A stretch of 64,000 nt of DNA from NCBI GenBank assembly GCA_002009975.1, contig MTLP01000009.1, forward strand, positions 1 through 64,000, given 5' to 3'. The first letter of the stretch is position 1; every line of letters begins with the position of its first letter. The stretch is from Thermococcus sp. JdFR-02 (GTDB taxonomy: Archaea; Methanobacteriota_B; Thermococci; Thermococcales; Thermococcaceae). Of the stretch, positions 53,482 through 64,000 are shown in pieces. Position numbers and translations under genes: made by a program. The notes beneath the pieces are model-generated. The model worked only from the letters and a program-made list of their open reading frames with translations, was not told the DNA's origin and searched no databases.

Positions 53482-54179
53482 TAGGGCAGTTAACTAAGAT
53501 CGATCTTAAAGTCGGAACTAGGGGCTATGTTTATCCTATTTATCTTTTAGTTGCCTTAGCGTATGGACTTATGGTAAAAGCTTTCCCTCCAGAATATTAT
53601 TCTTCCATGGTTCCTCTCTTTATATTCTTTGAACCAGGTCTTGTGGGCTTTATGTTTGTGGGGACTTCAATATTTACAGAGAAAAAGGATGGAACTATTG
53701 GGGCGCTCGCAGTAACCCCGATTGAGTGGAGGAGCTATATCTTTGCCAAAACGCTTTTGATGTCCATGGTATCTCTAATAGCGGCCACTATTATAATGCT
53801 AATCGGGACAGGTTCGCTTAAAGGACTTTCCTATGTACTTGTAGGAGTTTTTTTGGTTTCCGTAGTTTATACCCTCTTAGGTATAGCAATCTCAGCTAAG
53901 TATCATGACTTGGATGATTATTTTGTCCCTTTGCTGGGAGTCATGGTTATTTCACTACTTCCCTATGCTCACTACCACGGCTACCTCACCAGCGAGACCT
54001 GGAAAGTGCTTTATGTTGTTCCAAGTTATCCCGGGCTTTACTTCTTCAAGGCTCCATTTGTGGAAATTTCAAGGGAAACTCTGATGCGTTCAGGAGCAGG
54101 TCTAGTAATCTGGAGCGGCATAGCATACTACCTCGCTAAAATTCGGTTTTACAAATACGCTGTGGAGGGATTGAGATGA
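53478..54179 (+). CDS. ABC-2 type permease, subunit 1
   Basis: 233 aa with about six spans (VYPIYLLVALAYGLMVKAF, MVPLFIFFEPGLVGFMFVG, TLLMSMVSLIAATIIMLIG, YVLVGVFLVSVVYTLLGIAI and others) and the EKKDGTIGALAVTPIEWRSY coupling loop typical of ABC-2 permeases. GTG start overlaps the ATPase stop. The transported substrate is unknown; export from the cell is expected of the family. Confidence 0.88.
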   Translation: MIGQLTKIDLKVGTRGYVYPIYLLVALAYGLMVKAFPPEYYSSMVPLFIFFEPGLVGFMFVGTSIFTEKKDGTIGALAVTPIEWRSYIFAKTLLMSMVSLIAATIIMLIGTGSLKGLSYVLVGVFLVSVVYTLLGIAISAKYHDLDDYFVPLLGVMVISLLPYAHYHGYLTSETWKVLYVVPSYPGLYFFKAPFVEISRETLMRSGAGLVIWSGIAYYLAKIRFYKYAVEGLR

Positions 54180-54880
54180 GCTTTGTGAGAAAGTTTTTGG
54201 CTATTTATAAAACTGATCTTAAGTTATTGAGGAGAGATCCAATGCTCCTTTATAGTGTATCAATGACCATCATTCTTCTCCTTATTGTCCGTTATTTCAA
54301 GGAAAGAATGGGAATTCTTTATCCCATGGTTGCTCTCTTAATGTTGATCTTCATTCCCATGATATTTGGCATGATCCCTGGTTTCATGATGGCTGACGAG
54401 AAGGAAAACAAGACAATACAAGCTTTGCAAGTGGTTCCAATTTCAAGTGAGGCTTTTTTGATCTACCGGTTAACTTGGGCTTCTCTAGTGATGGCAATTC
54501 TTGTCATGATTTCTCCAAAAATACTGAATATAGAAATTCCTCAGAAAGGTCTTTTAATCCTAATAGCACTTTTCCTCCTTGAGGTGTGGATTTATGGTCT
54601 TATCATCACGGTCTTTTCAGAATCGAGAATGCAAGCCATAACAGTCTCTAAGGTTATTGGCTGGCTTCTTCTCCTTCCCCCGGTCGTTAAGCTTGTAGTC
54701 CTCTGGAGACATCTCTCGACAGATTGGAGCAAGTTCACCGCATTTTTACCGACATACTGGGCATACAAGATTTTTGAAGGGATTCCCTTCAATGATTACA
54801 GCGACTTTCCAACAGCACTTGTTGTTCATGTGGCGTGGCTCTTTCTGCTGGTTTTATTGTTTAAGAGGAAGGTTCTCTGA
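54176..54880 (+). CDS. ABC-2 type permease, subunit 2
   Basis: 234 aa, about six spans. The coupling loop DEKENKTIQALQVVPISSEA parallels EKKDGTIGALAVTPIEWRSY of subunit 1, so the two are paralogous halves of a heterodimeric channel. ATG overlaps the previous stop (ATGA). Ends the cassette that begins with the exported proteins or, more narrowly, at the ATPase. Confidence 0.88.
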   Translation: MSFVRKFLAIYKTDLKLLRRDPMLLYSVSMTIILLLIVRYFKERMGILYPMVALLMLIFIPMIFGMIPGFMMADEKENKTIQALQVVPISSEAFLIYRLTWASLVMAILVMISPKILNIEIPQKGLLILIALFLLEVWIYGLIITVFSESRMQAITVSKVIGWLLLLPPVVKLVVLWRHLSTDWSKFTAFLPTYWAYKIFEGIPFNDYSDFPTALVVHVAWLFLLVLLFKRKVL

Positions 54881-54941
54881 CCTTTTCTCTTTTTACCAAA
54901 AGCTTAAACTATGATAAGGTCTATTTTACCATGGTGAGAGT

Positions 54942-55988
54942 ATGCGTGAAGCAATGTATTGGGAGTCGTTAGAAGATAATAGAGTGAGATGTCACTTATG
55001 TCCACTGAATTGCATAATTAATGAAGGAAATAGAGGTTCTTGCAAAGTTAGAAAAAATATTAGGGGAAAGCTTTACACGCTCAATTATGGAAAAATATCT
55101 TCTATGGCTTTAGACCCTATTGAAAAAAAGCCCCTGTTCCACTTTTATCCCGGCTCTTGTGCCTTTTCAATTGGAACAGTTGGATGTAATATGCACTGCA
55201 AGCATTGTCAAAACTGGGAGATAAGCCAAGCTGATGAGAGATTTCCTTATTTGCAAAACGCGACTCCAGAGTCTATCGTGAATTTAGCTAGACATTATGA
55301 GTGTGAGAGCATAGCTTATACGTACAATGAACCGATAATCTGGTATGAGTTCGTGTTAGATACTGCAAAATTGGCTAAGAAAATAGGATTAAAGAACATT
55401 CTTGTAACAAACGGTTATATAAATGAAGAACCTTTTAGAGAGTTAGCTCCTTACATAGATGCCATGAATATTGACATAAAAGCTTTCGATGACAAGTTTT
55501 ACATGAAAATAGCCAGTGTTCCAAGTGGAGAAGCGAGTAGAAAAATAGCGGAGATAGCTAAAAATGAGTTTGGAATTCATGTTGAGCTGACCTATTTAAT
55601 AATTCCAACGCTTAACGACAAGGAAGAGGAACTTAGGGCATTTGCAAAATGGGTTGTTGAAAAAGTTGGTGACGATACACCGGTACATTTCTCAAGGTTC
55701 TTCCCTCATTACAAAATGCTGAACTTGCCCCCTACTCCGGTAGAGACGATCGAAAAAGCGTACAAGATAGCAAAGGAAGAAGGATTAAAGTTTGTTTATA
55801 TAGGTAATGTGCCGGGGCATCATGGAGAAAACACCTATTGCCCAAAATGTGGAAAACCTTTAATAGTGAGATGGGGCTTTACAATTGAAGAGTACAATAT
55901 TAGAGAAGGAAAGTGCAAGTACTGTGGTACGGAAATTCCAATAATAGGTGAATATAAGGCGAAGCACTATAAAGGTATGTGGTGGTAA
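54942..55988 (+). CDS. amrS: AmmeMemoRadiSam system radical SAM enzyme AmrS
   Basis: 348 aa. An N-terminal zinc-like CHLCPLNC...GSCKVR motif, then the radical-SAM cluster motif CNMHCKHCQNWEISQ (CxxxCxxC), then TYNEPIIWYEF, LVTNGYINEEPF and HFSRFFPHYKM. A C-terminal zinc ribbon (CPKCGKPL...CKYCGTEI) follows. Family known as a PFL-activase-like partner of AMMECR1 and Memo proteins; neither partner gene lies in the window. Substrate unknown. GGTGAGAGT precedes ATG. Confidence 0.92.
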   Translation: MREAMYWESLEDNRVRCHLCPLNCIINEGNRGSCKVRKNIRGKLYTLNYGKISSMALDPIEKKPLFHFYPGSCAFSIGTVGCNMHCKHCQNWEISQADERFPYLQNATPESIVNLARHYECESIAYTYNEPIIWYEFVLDTAKLAKKIGLKNILVTNGYINEEPFRELAPYIDAMNIDIKAFDDKFYMKIASVPSGEASRKIAEIAKNEFGIHVELTYLIIPTLNDKEEELRAFAKWVVEKVGDDTPVHFSRFFPHYKMLNLPPTPVETIEKAYKIAKEEGLKFVYIGNVPGHHGENTYCPKCGKPLIVRWGFTIEEYNIREGKCKYCGTEIPIIGEYKAKHYKGMWW

Positions 55989-55990
55989 AA

Positions 55991-56791
55991 TTGAATACAA
56001 TAAAGGTTGTTTTTTATATCGAAGGCTTGGGGAACGACAAGAAAGCTCTTGAAAATGCTCTAGAAAAGACAGCTGAGGAACTTAAAAAAGAAAGTGTTGT
56101 AAAGGTTGAGAAGGTTATAGTTGAGGATATCATAGAGAATGAAGAGGAAGAATTGAAATATTCTGGAATGATTGAAGCCGAGTTAGAAGGTTCTTTAGAA
56201 GGCATTATTAAGGCTGTTTTAAAATATGCTCCAGCTATCGTTGAAGTTCGAGGACCAGGTAAGCTCGAGATTGATTCTAAAACCCTAATGAAGATCCTAG
56301 GCGAAGTTTCATTAGTTATGGGGAAGCTTATGGATAGATTTGGGGGATTAGCTGCATATCCGCCATTAGACAAGCTCCCTCTCCCCAAGGTTGGGTATAG
56401 TGAAGAGAAACTTGAGAGCTTTATCCTAGATGATAGAAATATACGTTATCAATTTGTTATTGAGACTTTTGGAGAAGACGAAGAAACAATAAAGGAGACA
56501 ATGCTTAAAGCTCTCTTCCTAGAAGGATGTAAGATAAACAAATTTGTGGTCAAAGGGGAGCATAAAGATGATAGGTATTATGCATTGGTTGCTACAGAAT
56601 TGATATCTCCCTTTGAGACTATGTTCCAGCTGAATGCCAAATATGCTCCGGTAGCTCTTGCCATAATAGAGCCAGAGATAATTGATATAACTGCAACAGA
56701 ACTTCAAAATGCCTTAACAGATCTAGCAGGTTTTGTCTATGAACTCATTCATAGACCTTTGAGGAAAAAATTTGCCGAAAAAGGTACTTAA
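55991..56791 (+). CDS. Conserved protein of unknown function, downstream of AmrS
   Basis: 266 aa, not recognised. Soluble, with two similar halves: VVFYIEGLGNDKKALENALE...YAPAIVEVRGPGKLEID, and FVIETFGEDEETIKETMLKA...YAPVALAIIEPEIIDI. This suggests an internal duplication of a small alpha/beta domain. TTG 55991 is chosen because GGTGG ends six bases upstream; upstream GTG codons overlap the AmrS coding end. Only 2 bases after AmrS, so co-transcribed with it. Confidence 0.7.
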   Translation: MNTIKVVFYIEGLGNDKKALENALEKTAEELKKESVVKVEKVIVEDIIENEEEELKYSGMIEAELEGSLEGIIKAVLKYAPAIVEVRGPGKLEIDSKTLMKILGEVSLVMGKLMDRFGGLAAYPPLDKLPLPKVGYSEEKLESFILDDRNIRYQFVIETFGEDEETIKETMLKALFLEGCKINKFVVKGEHKDDRYYALVATELISPFETMFQLNAKYAPVALAIIEPEIIDITATELQNALTDLAGFVYELIHRPLRKKFAEKGT

Positions 56792-56960
56792 GTGATAATT
56801 ATCAGACATAGACCCACTTTGATCAATTATTGGCTCTGAGAAAAGCTAAAAGATATTATCGGCAAAAGGCGAATTTGATGTAGGCATTTAGTTAAGCTTC
56901 TTTTAATTTTTACGGCAATTAGCGACCTTTATCAATCGTTAGAAAGGGTCTGAAAGCGAA

Positions 56961-57052
56961 AGGTATATAAACCTTAAGCTAATACTTAGCTATTGACAAA
57001 CCTTTAGAAAACACTATTAGGGCGTATGCCCAAAACTTGGAGGTGTAAGAAA
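56961..57052 (+). promoter_or_regulatory. S-layer gene promoter and leader
   Basis: GCGAAAGG then TATATAAA (about 56955-56971) is a near-ideal BRE/TATA pair. A start near 56990 leaves a ~60-base leader containing hairpin GGGC-GTAT-GCCC (57020-57031) and the strong GGAGGTG. Long leaders with a stem are fitting for one of the most abundant mRNAs of the cell. Confidence 0.65.
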
Positions 57053-58795
57053 ATGAAGGTAAGAAAGATCGCGGCACTTGGTATCGGTGCCGCAATGGTT
57101 GGAGCAACATTGGGCATTGCCAACGCTCAAGCAAGCCTTCCACCAAAGGAATTCTTCGTTAAAGATGGTGCACCAAATGTTAAGATTGTTGTAGGTGCAA
57201 ACGCTCCATCAACTATGGACGTTGCAAGTGCATCAGATGTAGCAGTCGCATTGGGAAGCTTACTTTACACTGCAGAGGAAGTTGAGGCAAGCGGTGTAAG
57301 TGTTATTGTTAAGAAAGATGCAACTTACTACCCAGGTGACATCCCAGTTTACAGCAACTTCTATGAGGACACCGGCGTTGATCCAAATGCAACCAACGAA
57401 GCATTAGATGATTTAGCAGATGATGCCTTCTGGTGGAACGGAAGCGCATACAATGGAAGCTATGACACATGGGCAGCCGTAACACCCAAATTCGTCGAAG
57501 AAGTTGACAACATGGATGAAATAAAGGGCGACAAGCAAATCGACTGGGACTTACAAATTGAGAACCTTGAGCTTATAGATGCAGAGCAAGATGTAATTGA
57601 GTACCCACCAAAGACTGCAGACTTAAAGATCCCAGCTGGCAACTTCACAATCTTGCTAAACTATGTAATAACCAAGTGGGAGAAGACCACGACTGAAGAT
57701 GACTCTGTATGGGGAAGCTTAAAGCAAACAGAAACAACAGACACAGTTATTGATGACGACAACCCAGGAGGATACACTGCAGTAGAGACCGTTTATGATG
57801 GAATTAGTGCAGAGGACACATTCACAGTATTGGGAACCTCCTACTATGTATTAGAGGTCTTAAGTGACGGTCTTAAGTACGGTACAGACCACGGAGTACA
57901 ATGGTTCCACGTTGGAGATGTCAAGGAGTTTGATGGCTACAAGATAAAGACCGTTGATATAAGCATCAGCCCAGCCAACAAGGTATTGCTTGAAATAACT
58001 GCTCCAGATGGAAGAAGCGACTTAGTAATTATTGAGAAGACAGACCCACCATCAGCAGTTGATGTTAGCACCAAGTCAGACAAATTCGAAGAAGGAGAGT
58101 TAATCATCCAACTCGACGACACATTCGTCGGTATCGATGGTAACTTAATCGCCCAATTAGAGGTTAAGACAAACGTCGTAGAAGTTCACAGCGGAGACGA
58201 ACTCCTCTCAGGATGGTTAGTCAACTTTGAAAGTGGCGACGATGGCAAAATCGAGTGGATAACCTTGAGCAACAAGGACGACCTCGAAGGAAGCACCTTG
58301 GACATCTTAGGTAAGTACAAGATGTACTACAAGTCAGAGATTGTAGCTGAAGACGTTGACGATGACGACGTTAAGGAATACGCAGTTAAGTCATACATTG
58401 TCGTTGAACCAACAGAGAAAGTTTACGACACAAAGGAGCTCAAAGTTGGCGATGAGTTAGAAGGATGGACAATCGACAAGATCACTGCAGGTACATACAC
58501 CGAGATAACAGTCATGCCACCAACAGAGCCAATCACATACCTTGACACCGAGATTGACGTTAACGCTGTTGACAGCAACTTGATCTTAATCGGTGGACCA
58601 GTTGCAAACGCAATCACCAAGTACTTAGTTGACCAAGGATTGAGCACAGTTGACTGGGAAGCAAGCGAAGGTGACTTAGAATACATCGAAGGCGCATTTG
58701 GCGAATACGGCGCATTGATTGTTGCAGGTAAGGACAGATACGCAACAAGAGAAGCTGCCAAAGAGTTAATGGCATACTTGAAGGACCTTGCTTGA
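57053..58795 (+). CDS. S-layer protein
   Basis: 580 aa cell-envelope protein forming the surface lattice. Signal peptide MKVRKIAALGIGAAMVGATL with cleavage after NAQA (about residue 26). Then NVKIVVGANAPSTMDVASASDVAVALGSLL, the Thermococcales S-layer N-terminal domain (in parts). A Thr/Asp-rich acidic middle with several N-x-S/T sites follows. The end NLILIGGPVANAITKYLVD...AGKDRYATREAAKELM echoes the N-terminal domain. Codon use (GAC, AAC, ATC, CCA, TTC) is unlike neighbours, as in very highly expressed genes. ATG 57053 follows GGAGGTG. Confidence 0.93.
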   Translation: MKVRKIAALGIGAAMVGATLGIANAQASLPPKEFFVKDGAPNVKIVVGANAPSTMDVASASDVAVALGSLLYTAEEVEASGVSVIVKKDATYYPGDIPVYSNFYEDTGVDPNATNEALDDLADDAFWWNGSAYNGSYDTWAAVTPKFVEEVDNMDEIKGDKQIDWDLQIENLELIDAEQDVIEYPPKTADLKIPAGNFTILLNYVITKWEKTTTEDDSVWGSLKQTETTDTVIDDDNPGGYTAVETVYDGISAEDTFTVLGTSYYVLEVLSDGLKYGTDHGVQWFHVGDVKEFDGYKIKTVDISISPANKVLLEITAPDGRSDLVIIEKTDPPSAVDVSTKSDKFEEGELIIQLDDTFVGIDGNLIAQLEVKTNVVEVHSGDELLSGWLVNFESGDDGKIEWITLSNKDDLEGSTLDILGKYKMYYKSEIVAEDVDDDDVKEYAVKSYIVVEPTEKVYDTKELKVGDELEGWTIDKITAGTYTEITVMPPTEPITYLDTEIDVNAVDSNLILIGGPVANAITKYLVDQGLSTVDWEASEGDLEYIEGAFGEYGALIVAGKDRYATREAAKELMAYLKDLA

Positions 58796-58862
58796 TTTCT
58801 TTCCCTTCCTTTTTGTTTCAATAAGACTTCAGAAGAATTGAAAGTTTCTGGAGGTTTTTACA

Positions 58863-59528
58863 TTGAATAAGCGTGTTCTTGTAGTTTTCTTACTTATGCT
58901 ATTTATTGTGGCTCCATTAGGGGTGGCATTCTACGGTTATAATAACTTTTCAAAGGCAATAACTCCTCAGAGGGATCCAATCACAACAAAGATAGTTGGG
59001 GTTCCCTTTAGAGGAAAAACCTACCAAGTGATCTTGGAGAGTTATATTACTGGTGATCCAACTCTTGATATAAACATCACACTACGAAAACCATATAAAA
59101 GAGCCACCATAATTGTTGGAGATATAAGCTTCAAAGAGTGTAAAGGAAGCGAAGCATGTGTTTGGAGAATAAGAACAGTTGCAGAACTTGGAGCGACGGT
59201 TGGTGCTGTTTTTGGAGTAAAGTATTATGTTGAGGATGTAATTAAAAGCGGAACAAATGAAACAGCTGCATATAAAGCTGCTGAAGAAACAAGTAAAAGA
59301 ATTGAGTCGAGATATTTAGCATTTGTTCCAAAGGTTACCATAGGACTTGGTTTAGTTGGCAATAAGGATCATCTCTTGATAATATTGAAAGGACCAAGAG
59401 AAGGAGCACAAAAGGACAGAATTTATTGTCCAAAAGAAGGTGTGCTTGTAATTGAGGCAACAAGTGAAGATACTCTATTTGTTGAGGTTCTCTTAGTGAA
59501 AACGATTATTGCATCTCAAGCGAAATAA
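58863..59528 (+). CDS. Exported protein of unknown function
   Basis: 221 aa. The N-terminal hydrophobic segment (about 4-26, VLVVFLLMLFIVAPLGVAFY) is a signal or anchor; the rest is soluble and beta-rich with two cysteine pairs (CKGSEAC, YCP). TTG start preceded by GGAGG. It follows the S-layer gene by 67 bp and overlaps the convergent radical SAM gene by 23 bp. Envelope location is likely; not recognised. Confidence 0.65.
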   Translation: MNKRVLVVFLLMLFIVAPLGVAFYGYNNFSKAITPQRDPITTKIVGVPFRGKTYQVILESYITGDPTLDINITLRKPYKRATIIVGDISFKECKGSEACVWRIRTVAELGATVGAVFGVKYYVEDVIKSGTNETAAYKAAEETSKRIESRYLAFVPKVTIGLGLVGNKDHLLIILKGPREGAQKDRIYCPKEGVLVIEATSEDTLFVEVLLVKTIIASQAK

Positions 59529-61266
59529 TGTCTTTTAAAATTTCCCTTTCTTTCGCTTCAAATAACTTGAGAAACTCTTCTTTGTTCTTGAAAGGTCTTT
59601 TTGCCAAAATTCTAACCACTCTTTTTTTACCAACTCCCGGTAAATAGCTGAGAACCTTTGAGCTTTCTTTGTTAATGTTTACTGGGATGGGAATTCCTGT
59701 TATGCTCCTAAATCCATGACCAACTATCAAGACGTCGTAAAAGCGGTTTAACTCAATTTGCTTTGGAATTCCAACTATTAATGGGTAGCTCCCAATCTGC
59801 CTTCCATAAGTTAATCCATTATCATAAACCTCTGCTCTTACATCTCTTAGAATCGTCCCTACAGGAACTAAGCGCTTTAGCATTGGATAATCAATTTCAT
59901 GTCTTATCTTATACTTGTAGTGGGCTATGAATTTTTTATGCTTCTCAGTTTTTACCTTGTCCATTATATGCCATAAAGGCGTTCCTGGAAAGACCACAAC
60001 TTGCCTAATGTTAATTCTCCTAACTAAAAGACCATCGTCAAGGATCTTCTTTAAAAATTGGAATGTTATTTCAAAGCTTTCTTTAGTTTCTCCAGGTAGT
60101 CCGAAGATAACATTTATGCCTGGAAGGAGCCATGGCATTCCGTTATATCCTCTTTTGGCTCCAACATCGTTTAAAATCTTTACAGCTTTGTAAACTTCAT
60201 CAGGAGTTGCATTCAAGTTGTTTTTTCTAATAACCTTGGGATCAGCACTCTCCATTCCAAAAGCAACTATGTTTCCTGGAGTTCCATACTTTACGAGTGC
60301 TTTTGCTATCCTTATGCTTTCCTCTGGATAGTTAGCAATAACCGCTGGATTTGCATTGTCAACATGGAGTGTTTTAAGATTTGGAGCAACTTCTCTAATT
60401 CCTCTAAAAAGCTTTTCTAAAGCTTCTGCATTTGGAATGGGCACTCTTTCGTTGGGTTTTGCCATATAAGAGAAGATGCAACTTTGCCTCCCAATTCTAA
60501 AATGCTTAACTCCCAATTCATAGAGCAGTTTAACTTCAGCAATAATGTCCTTAATAGGCCTGTCCTCAACTTTTTTATATCTAACAGGCTCTGTACAGAA
60601 GCTGCAACCTCCAATACCCATAGCTTTGGGGCAACCTCTTTGAGTTTCAATTTCAACAATAACAAAATCAGGATAATCTGGGAATTGTTTAACTACTTCA
60701 GCTCCAAGCAAAGCATAATCTCTAAGCTCTTCATAGTTTCTGAATCTAAAGGGGTTAACTTCTTTCTTAGCCAGGAAGTCATAGAGAAATGCTTCTAAAT
60801 CACCATAAGCAATGTAGTCAAAAATTTGTTCGGCTAATTTTAACTCTTTAGAACTTATGACCTCTCCCCCTCCGTGAGCAGAGCCCATAAAAGCTGGTCC
60901 ACCAAGAATCTTAATTCCTTTAGCATTTTTGATAAATTTGGCAACTTCTTCAACTTGAGAGGGGACTGCTGAGAGATACTTTCCAGGAGTATGCAAACCA
61001 CCGATGTAAATTATTAAATCAGATTTTTCTAAAATTCTTTTAGCTTTTGAAACATTAGGGGTCTTATTTTTAGTTTTTATTCCTCTCTCACCTTCAAAGA
61101 CAAACCTTAAGTCGTCTATTGTAAGGTAGAAAATGCTGGCATCTTTTTTCGCTTTTTTAATAGCTCCATAAGCGTATCTAGGGTAAATACCCAGATAAGG
61201 AGGAACTCCCAAGCCAGCAGGCTCATCAGTGTAACCATCTATAATTGCCACTATCATTTTTCTCAC
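59506..61266 (-). CDS. Radical SAM protein with C-terminal helix-hairpin-helix
   Basis: 586 aa. N-terminal domain (MIVAIIDGYTDEPAGLGVPP) like a B12-binding Rossmann fold. The radical SAM motif reads CPKAMGIGGCSFC (wide CxxxxxxxxCxxC spacing), with HVDNANPAVI and FGLPGETKESFEI following. A TRAM-like beta segment (VLIVGHGFRSITGIPIPV) and a helix-hairpin-helix (LSYLPGVGKKRVVRILAKRPF) end it, suggesting nucleic-acid binding. It resembles the MJ1487-type archaeal family; substrate unknown. GTG 61266 or ATG 61257 start, probably leaderless. Confidence 0.85.
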   Translation of the reverse strand: MRKMIVAIIDGYTDEPAGLGVPPYLGIYPRYAYGAIKKAKKDASIFYLTIDDLRFVFEGERGIKTKNKTPNVSKAKRILEKSDLIIYIGGLHTPGKYLSAVPSQVEEVAKFIKNAKGIKILGGPAFMGSAHGGGEVISSKELKLAEQIFDYIAYGDLEAFLYDFLAKKEVNPFRFRNYEELRDYALLGAEVVKQFPDYPDFVIVEIETQRGCPKAMGIGGCSFCTEPVRYKKVEDRPIKDIIAEVKLLYELGVKHFRIGRQSCIFSYMAKPNERVPIPNAEALEKLFRGIREVAPNLKTLHVDNANPAVIANYPEESIRIAKALVKYGTPGNIVAFGMESADPKVIRKNNLNATPDEVYKAVKILNDVGAKRGYNGMPWLLPGINVIFGLPGETKESFEITFQFLKKILDDGLLVRRINIRQVVVFPGTPLWHIMDKVKTEKHKKFIAHYKYKIRHEIDYPMLKRLVPVGTILRDVRAEVYDNGLTYGRQIGSYPLIVGIPKQIELNRFYDVLIVGHGFRSITGIPIPVNINKESSKVLSYLPGVGKKRVVRILAKRPFKNKEEFLKLFEAKEREILKDIISLEMQ

Positions 61267-61339
61267 ATTTATGTGAATATAGATGCTTTAAAAATTCGAC
61301 GCAAATAATATTAACTGTTTATCATAATAAAAAGTTTGA

Positions 61340-63319
<1,980 letters not shown>

Positions 63320-63430
63320 CCTTACTCCCCCAAAAATAATACTCTCTCCCGCTTTTTATACTTTTGTGCTATTGCAGAAAGAAAACTACATGAGTTGTTA
63401 ATGAGATTAAAATTAAAAATAAAGAAAAAA

Positions 63431-63793
63431 TCACTCGCGGTATTCTTTTAAGATTTCAAGTATCTTCTCCGCTTCTTCTTTTGTAGGCATGTGAACTTCT
63501 TTGGCAAATATAACCCTAATATCAAAGTAGTCCTCAGGCATTATGTCAATAATCTTTGTCGCAAGTTTTTCATTCATCCATTCAAAGCTTTCAATGAGCT
63601 TTTGTTTCAGTTCACTCGCTTGTTCTGCCTTTATCTTTGCAAATTTCTCTGCATGCTCCAAGCTAACTCTTGCCTCATAGAACATTGGTTCGTCAGGGTT
63701 AATCTCTACACCTTCCTCTCTACGCTTTAATAAAATCTCTTTAGCCTCTGCGATGGTAATATAACGCTCTTTAAGTTTTTTTCTCCCTATCAT
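63431..63793 (-). CDS. rpoF: RNA polymerase subunit F (Rpb4 homologue)
   Basis: 120 aa. YITIAEAKEILLKRREEG at the N-terminus and a helical HRDC-like C-terminus (DIMPEDYFDIRVIFAKEVHM) match archaeal RpoF, which pairs with RpoE as the stalk of RNA polymerase. Starts 6 bases after the L21e stop, its usual neighbour. Full length. Confidence 0.92.
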   Translation of the reverse strand: MIGRKKLKERYITIAEAKEILLKRREEGVEINPDEPMFYEARVSLEHAEKFAKIKAEQASELKQKLIESFEWMNEKLATKIIDIMPEDYFDIRVIFAKEVHMPTKEEAEKILEILKEYRE

Positions 63794-63799
63794 CTTACT

Positions 63800-64000
63800 T
63801 CACTTTTGAGGTCTTAAATGGACGGGGTGAATAAAGAAGGTTTTAACCTTCCCACCATCAGTTATTTGGACAACGTAGGCATCTCCTCTCTTACCTATAA
63901 CTGTTCCTGTTCTTCCGTGAAATCTTGGGTCTGGCATTCCTTTGTGGTAGCTTGGTTCAATGACTATGTGGACCCTTTGTCCAACTTCAAACTCTTGTAA
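63800..64000 (-). CDS. rpl21e: Ribosomal protein L21e, 5' end cut by window
   Basis: The visible 66 C-terminal residues read [39 protein letters not shown] and [13 protein letters not shown], the SH3-like L21e fold. The frame is open to the window edge; about 30 N-terminal residues (full length is ~97) lie beyond base 64000. First visible gene of the L21e-RpoF-DUF655-RsmA operon. Confidence 0.95.
   Translation of the reverse strand, partial: LQEFEVGQRVHIVIEPSYHKGMPDPRFHGRTGTVIGKRGDAYVVQITDGGKVKTFFIHPVHLRPQK

Noticed and set aside
56793-56804. Perfect 12-bp palindrome TGATAATTATCA just after the gene at 55991
   Set aside because: Very AT-rich, 160 bp from the S-layer TATA box and without a second copy; could be chance or part of a terminator.

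Overview
The window is AT-rich, densely packed DNA from a hyperthermophilic euryarchaeon of the order Thermococcales, close to a low-GC Thermococcus or Pyrococcus. The evidence is the gene content: thermosome, PCNA plus GINS51, transcription factor S, TiaS, Nop10, aIF2-alpha, RpoF, superoxide reductase with rubredoxin and an NAD(P)H:rubredoxin reductase, endonuclease Q, archaeal S-adenosylmethionine synthetase and a Thermococcales-type S-layer protein. Promoters are archaeal (BRE/TATA). Shine-Dalgarno sequences are of the GGTGAT/GGAGGTG type, and several genes look leaderless. I see no rRNA or tRNA gene, no insertion sequence and no CRISPR array. Four GC-rich or boxed islands between genes are small guide RNAs: three H/ACA and one C/D.

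Layout. 0-9.2 kb: thermosome (cut by the left edge), an amidohydrolase, a nearly gene-free 390-bp patch with twin palindromes, a membrane protein, a broken rhomboid gene, TiaS, an acetyltransferase, an HTH regulator and an HD phosphohydrolase. 9.4-19.3 kb: an H/ACA RNA, a DHH phosphoesterase, a minus-strand run (translin, endonuclease V, riboflavin kinase/regulator, membrane protein, PRC-barrel), a second H/ACA RNA, SAM synthetase, AK6-like kinase with HtpX, a C/D sRNA, an EamA transporter, a third H/ACA RNA and an HTH-CBS regulator. 19.3-28.2 kb: ASCH protein, HAD phosphatase, sirtuin, glycine hydroxymethyltransferase, two exported proteins, and the replication/transcription operon TFS - small ORF - PCNA - GINS51.

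28.2-43.4 kb is a redox and oxygen-defence region. It holds a peroxiredoxin, a 2-oxoacid:ferredoxin oxidoreductase, then NAD(P)H:rubredoxin reductase, rubrerythrin, rubredoxin and superoxide reductase in pathway order, two DUF59 proteins, and four more ferritin-like proteins. One of these is a stand-alone version of the ferritin-like domain that Pyrococcus fuses to its encapsulin. A flavodiiron oxygen reductase closes the region. Embedded in it are an 8-oxoguanine glycosylase, a KaiC ATPase followed by a P-loop-less KaiC-like protein and two polytopic membrane proteins, and a lysine exporter split into two genes.

43.4-48.2 kb is information processing: L44e, S27e, aIF2-alpha and Nop10, with a folded leader, then a PAC2 protein, EndoQ with a PCNA-binding tail, and ThiL. 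48.3-54.9 kb looks accessory. Two exported proteins are driven by nearly identical promoters, followed by three small membrane proteins (two clear paralogues), a bacterio-opsin-activator-type regulator and an ABC exporter. This is the best candidate for an undescribed system; a secreted toxin/immunity function is only a hypothesis. 54.9-64 kb holds an AmrS radical SAM protein, the S-layer gene, a large radical SAM-HhH protein, a sixth ferritin-like protein, and the RsmA/KsgA - DUF655 - RpoF - L21e cluster running off the right edge.
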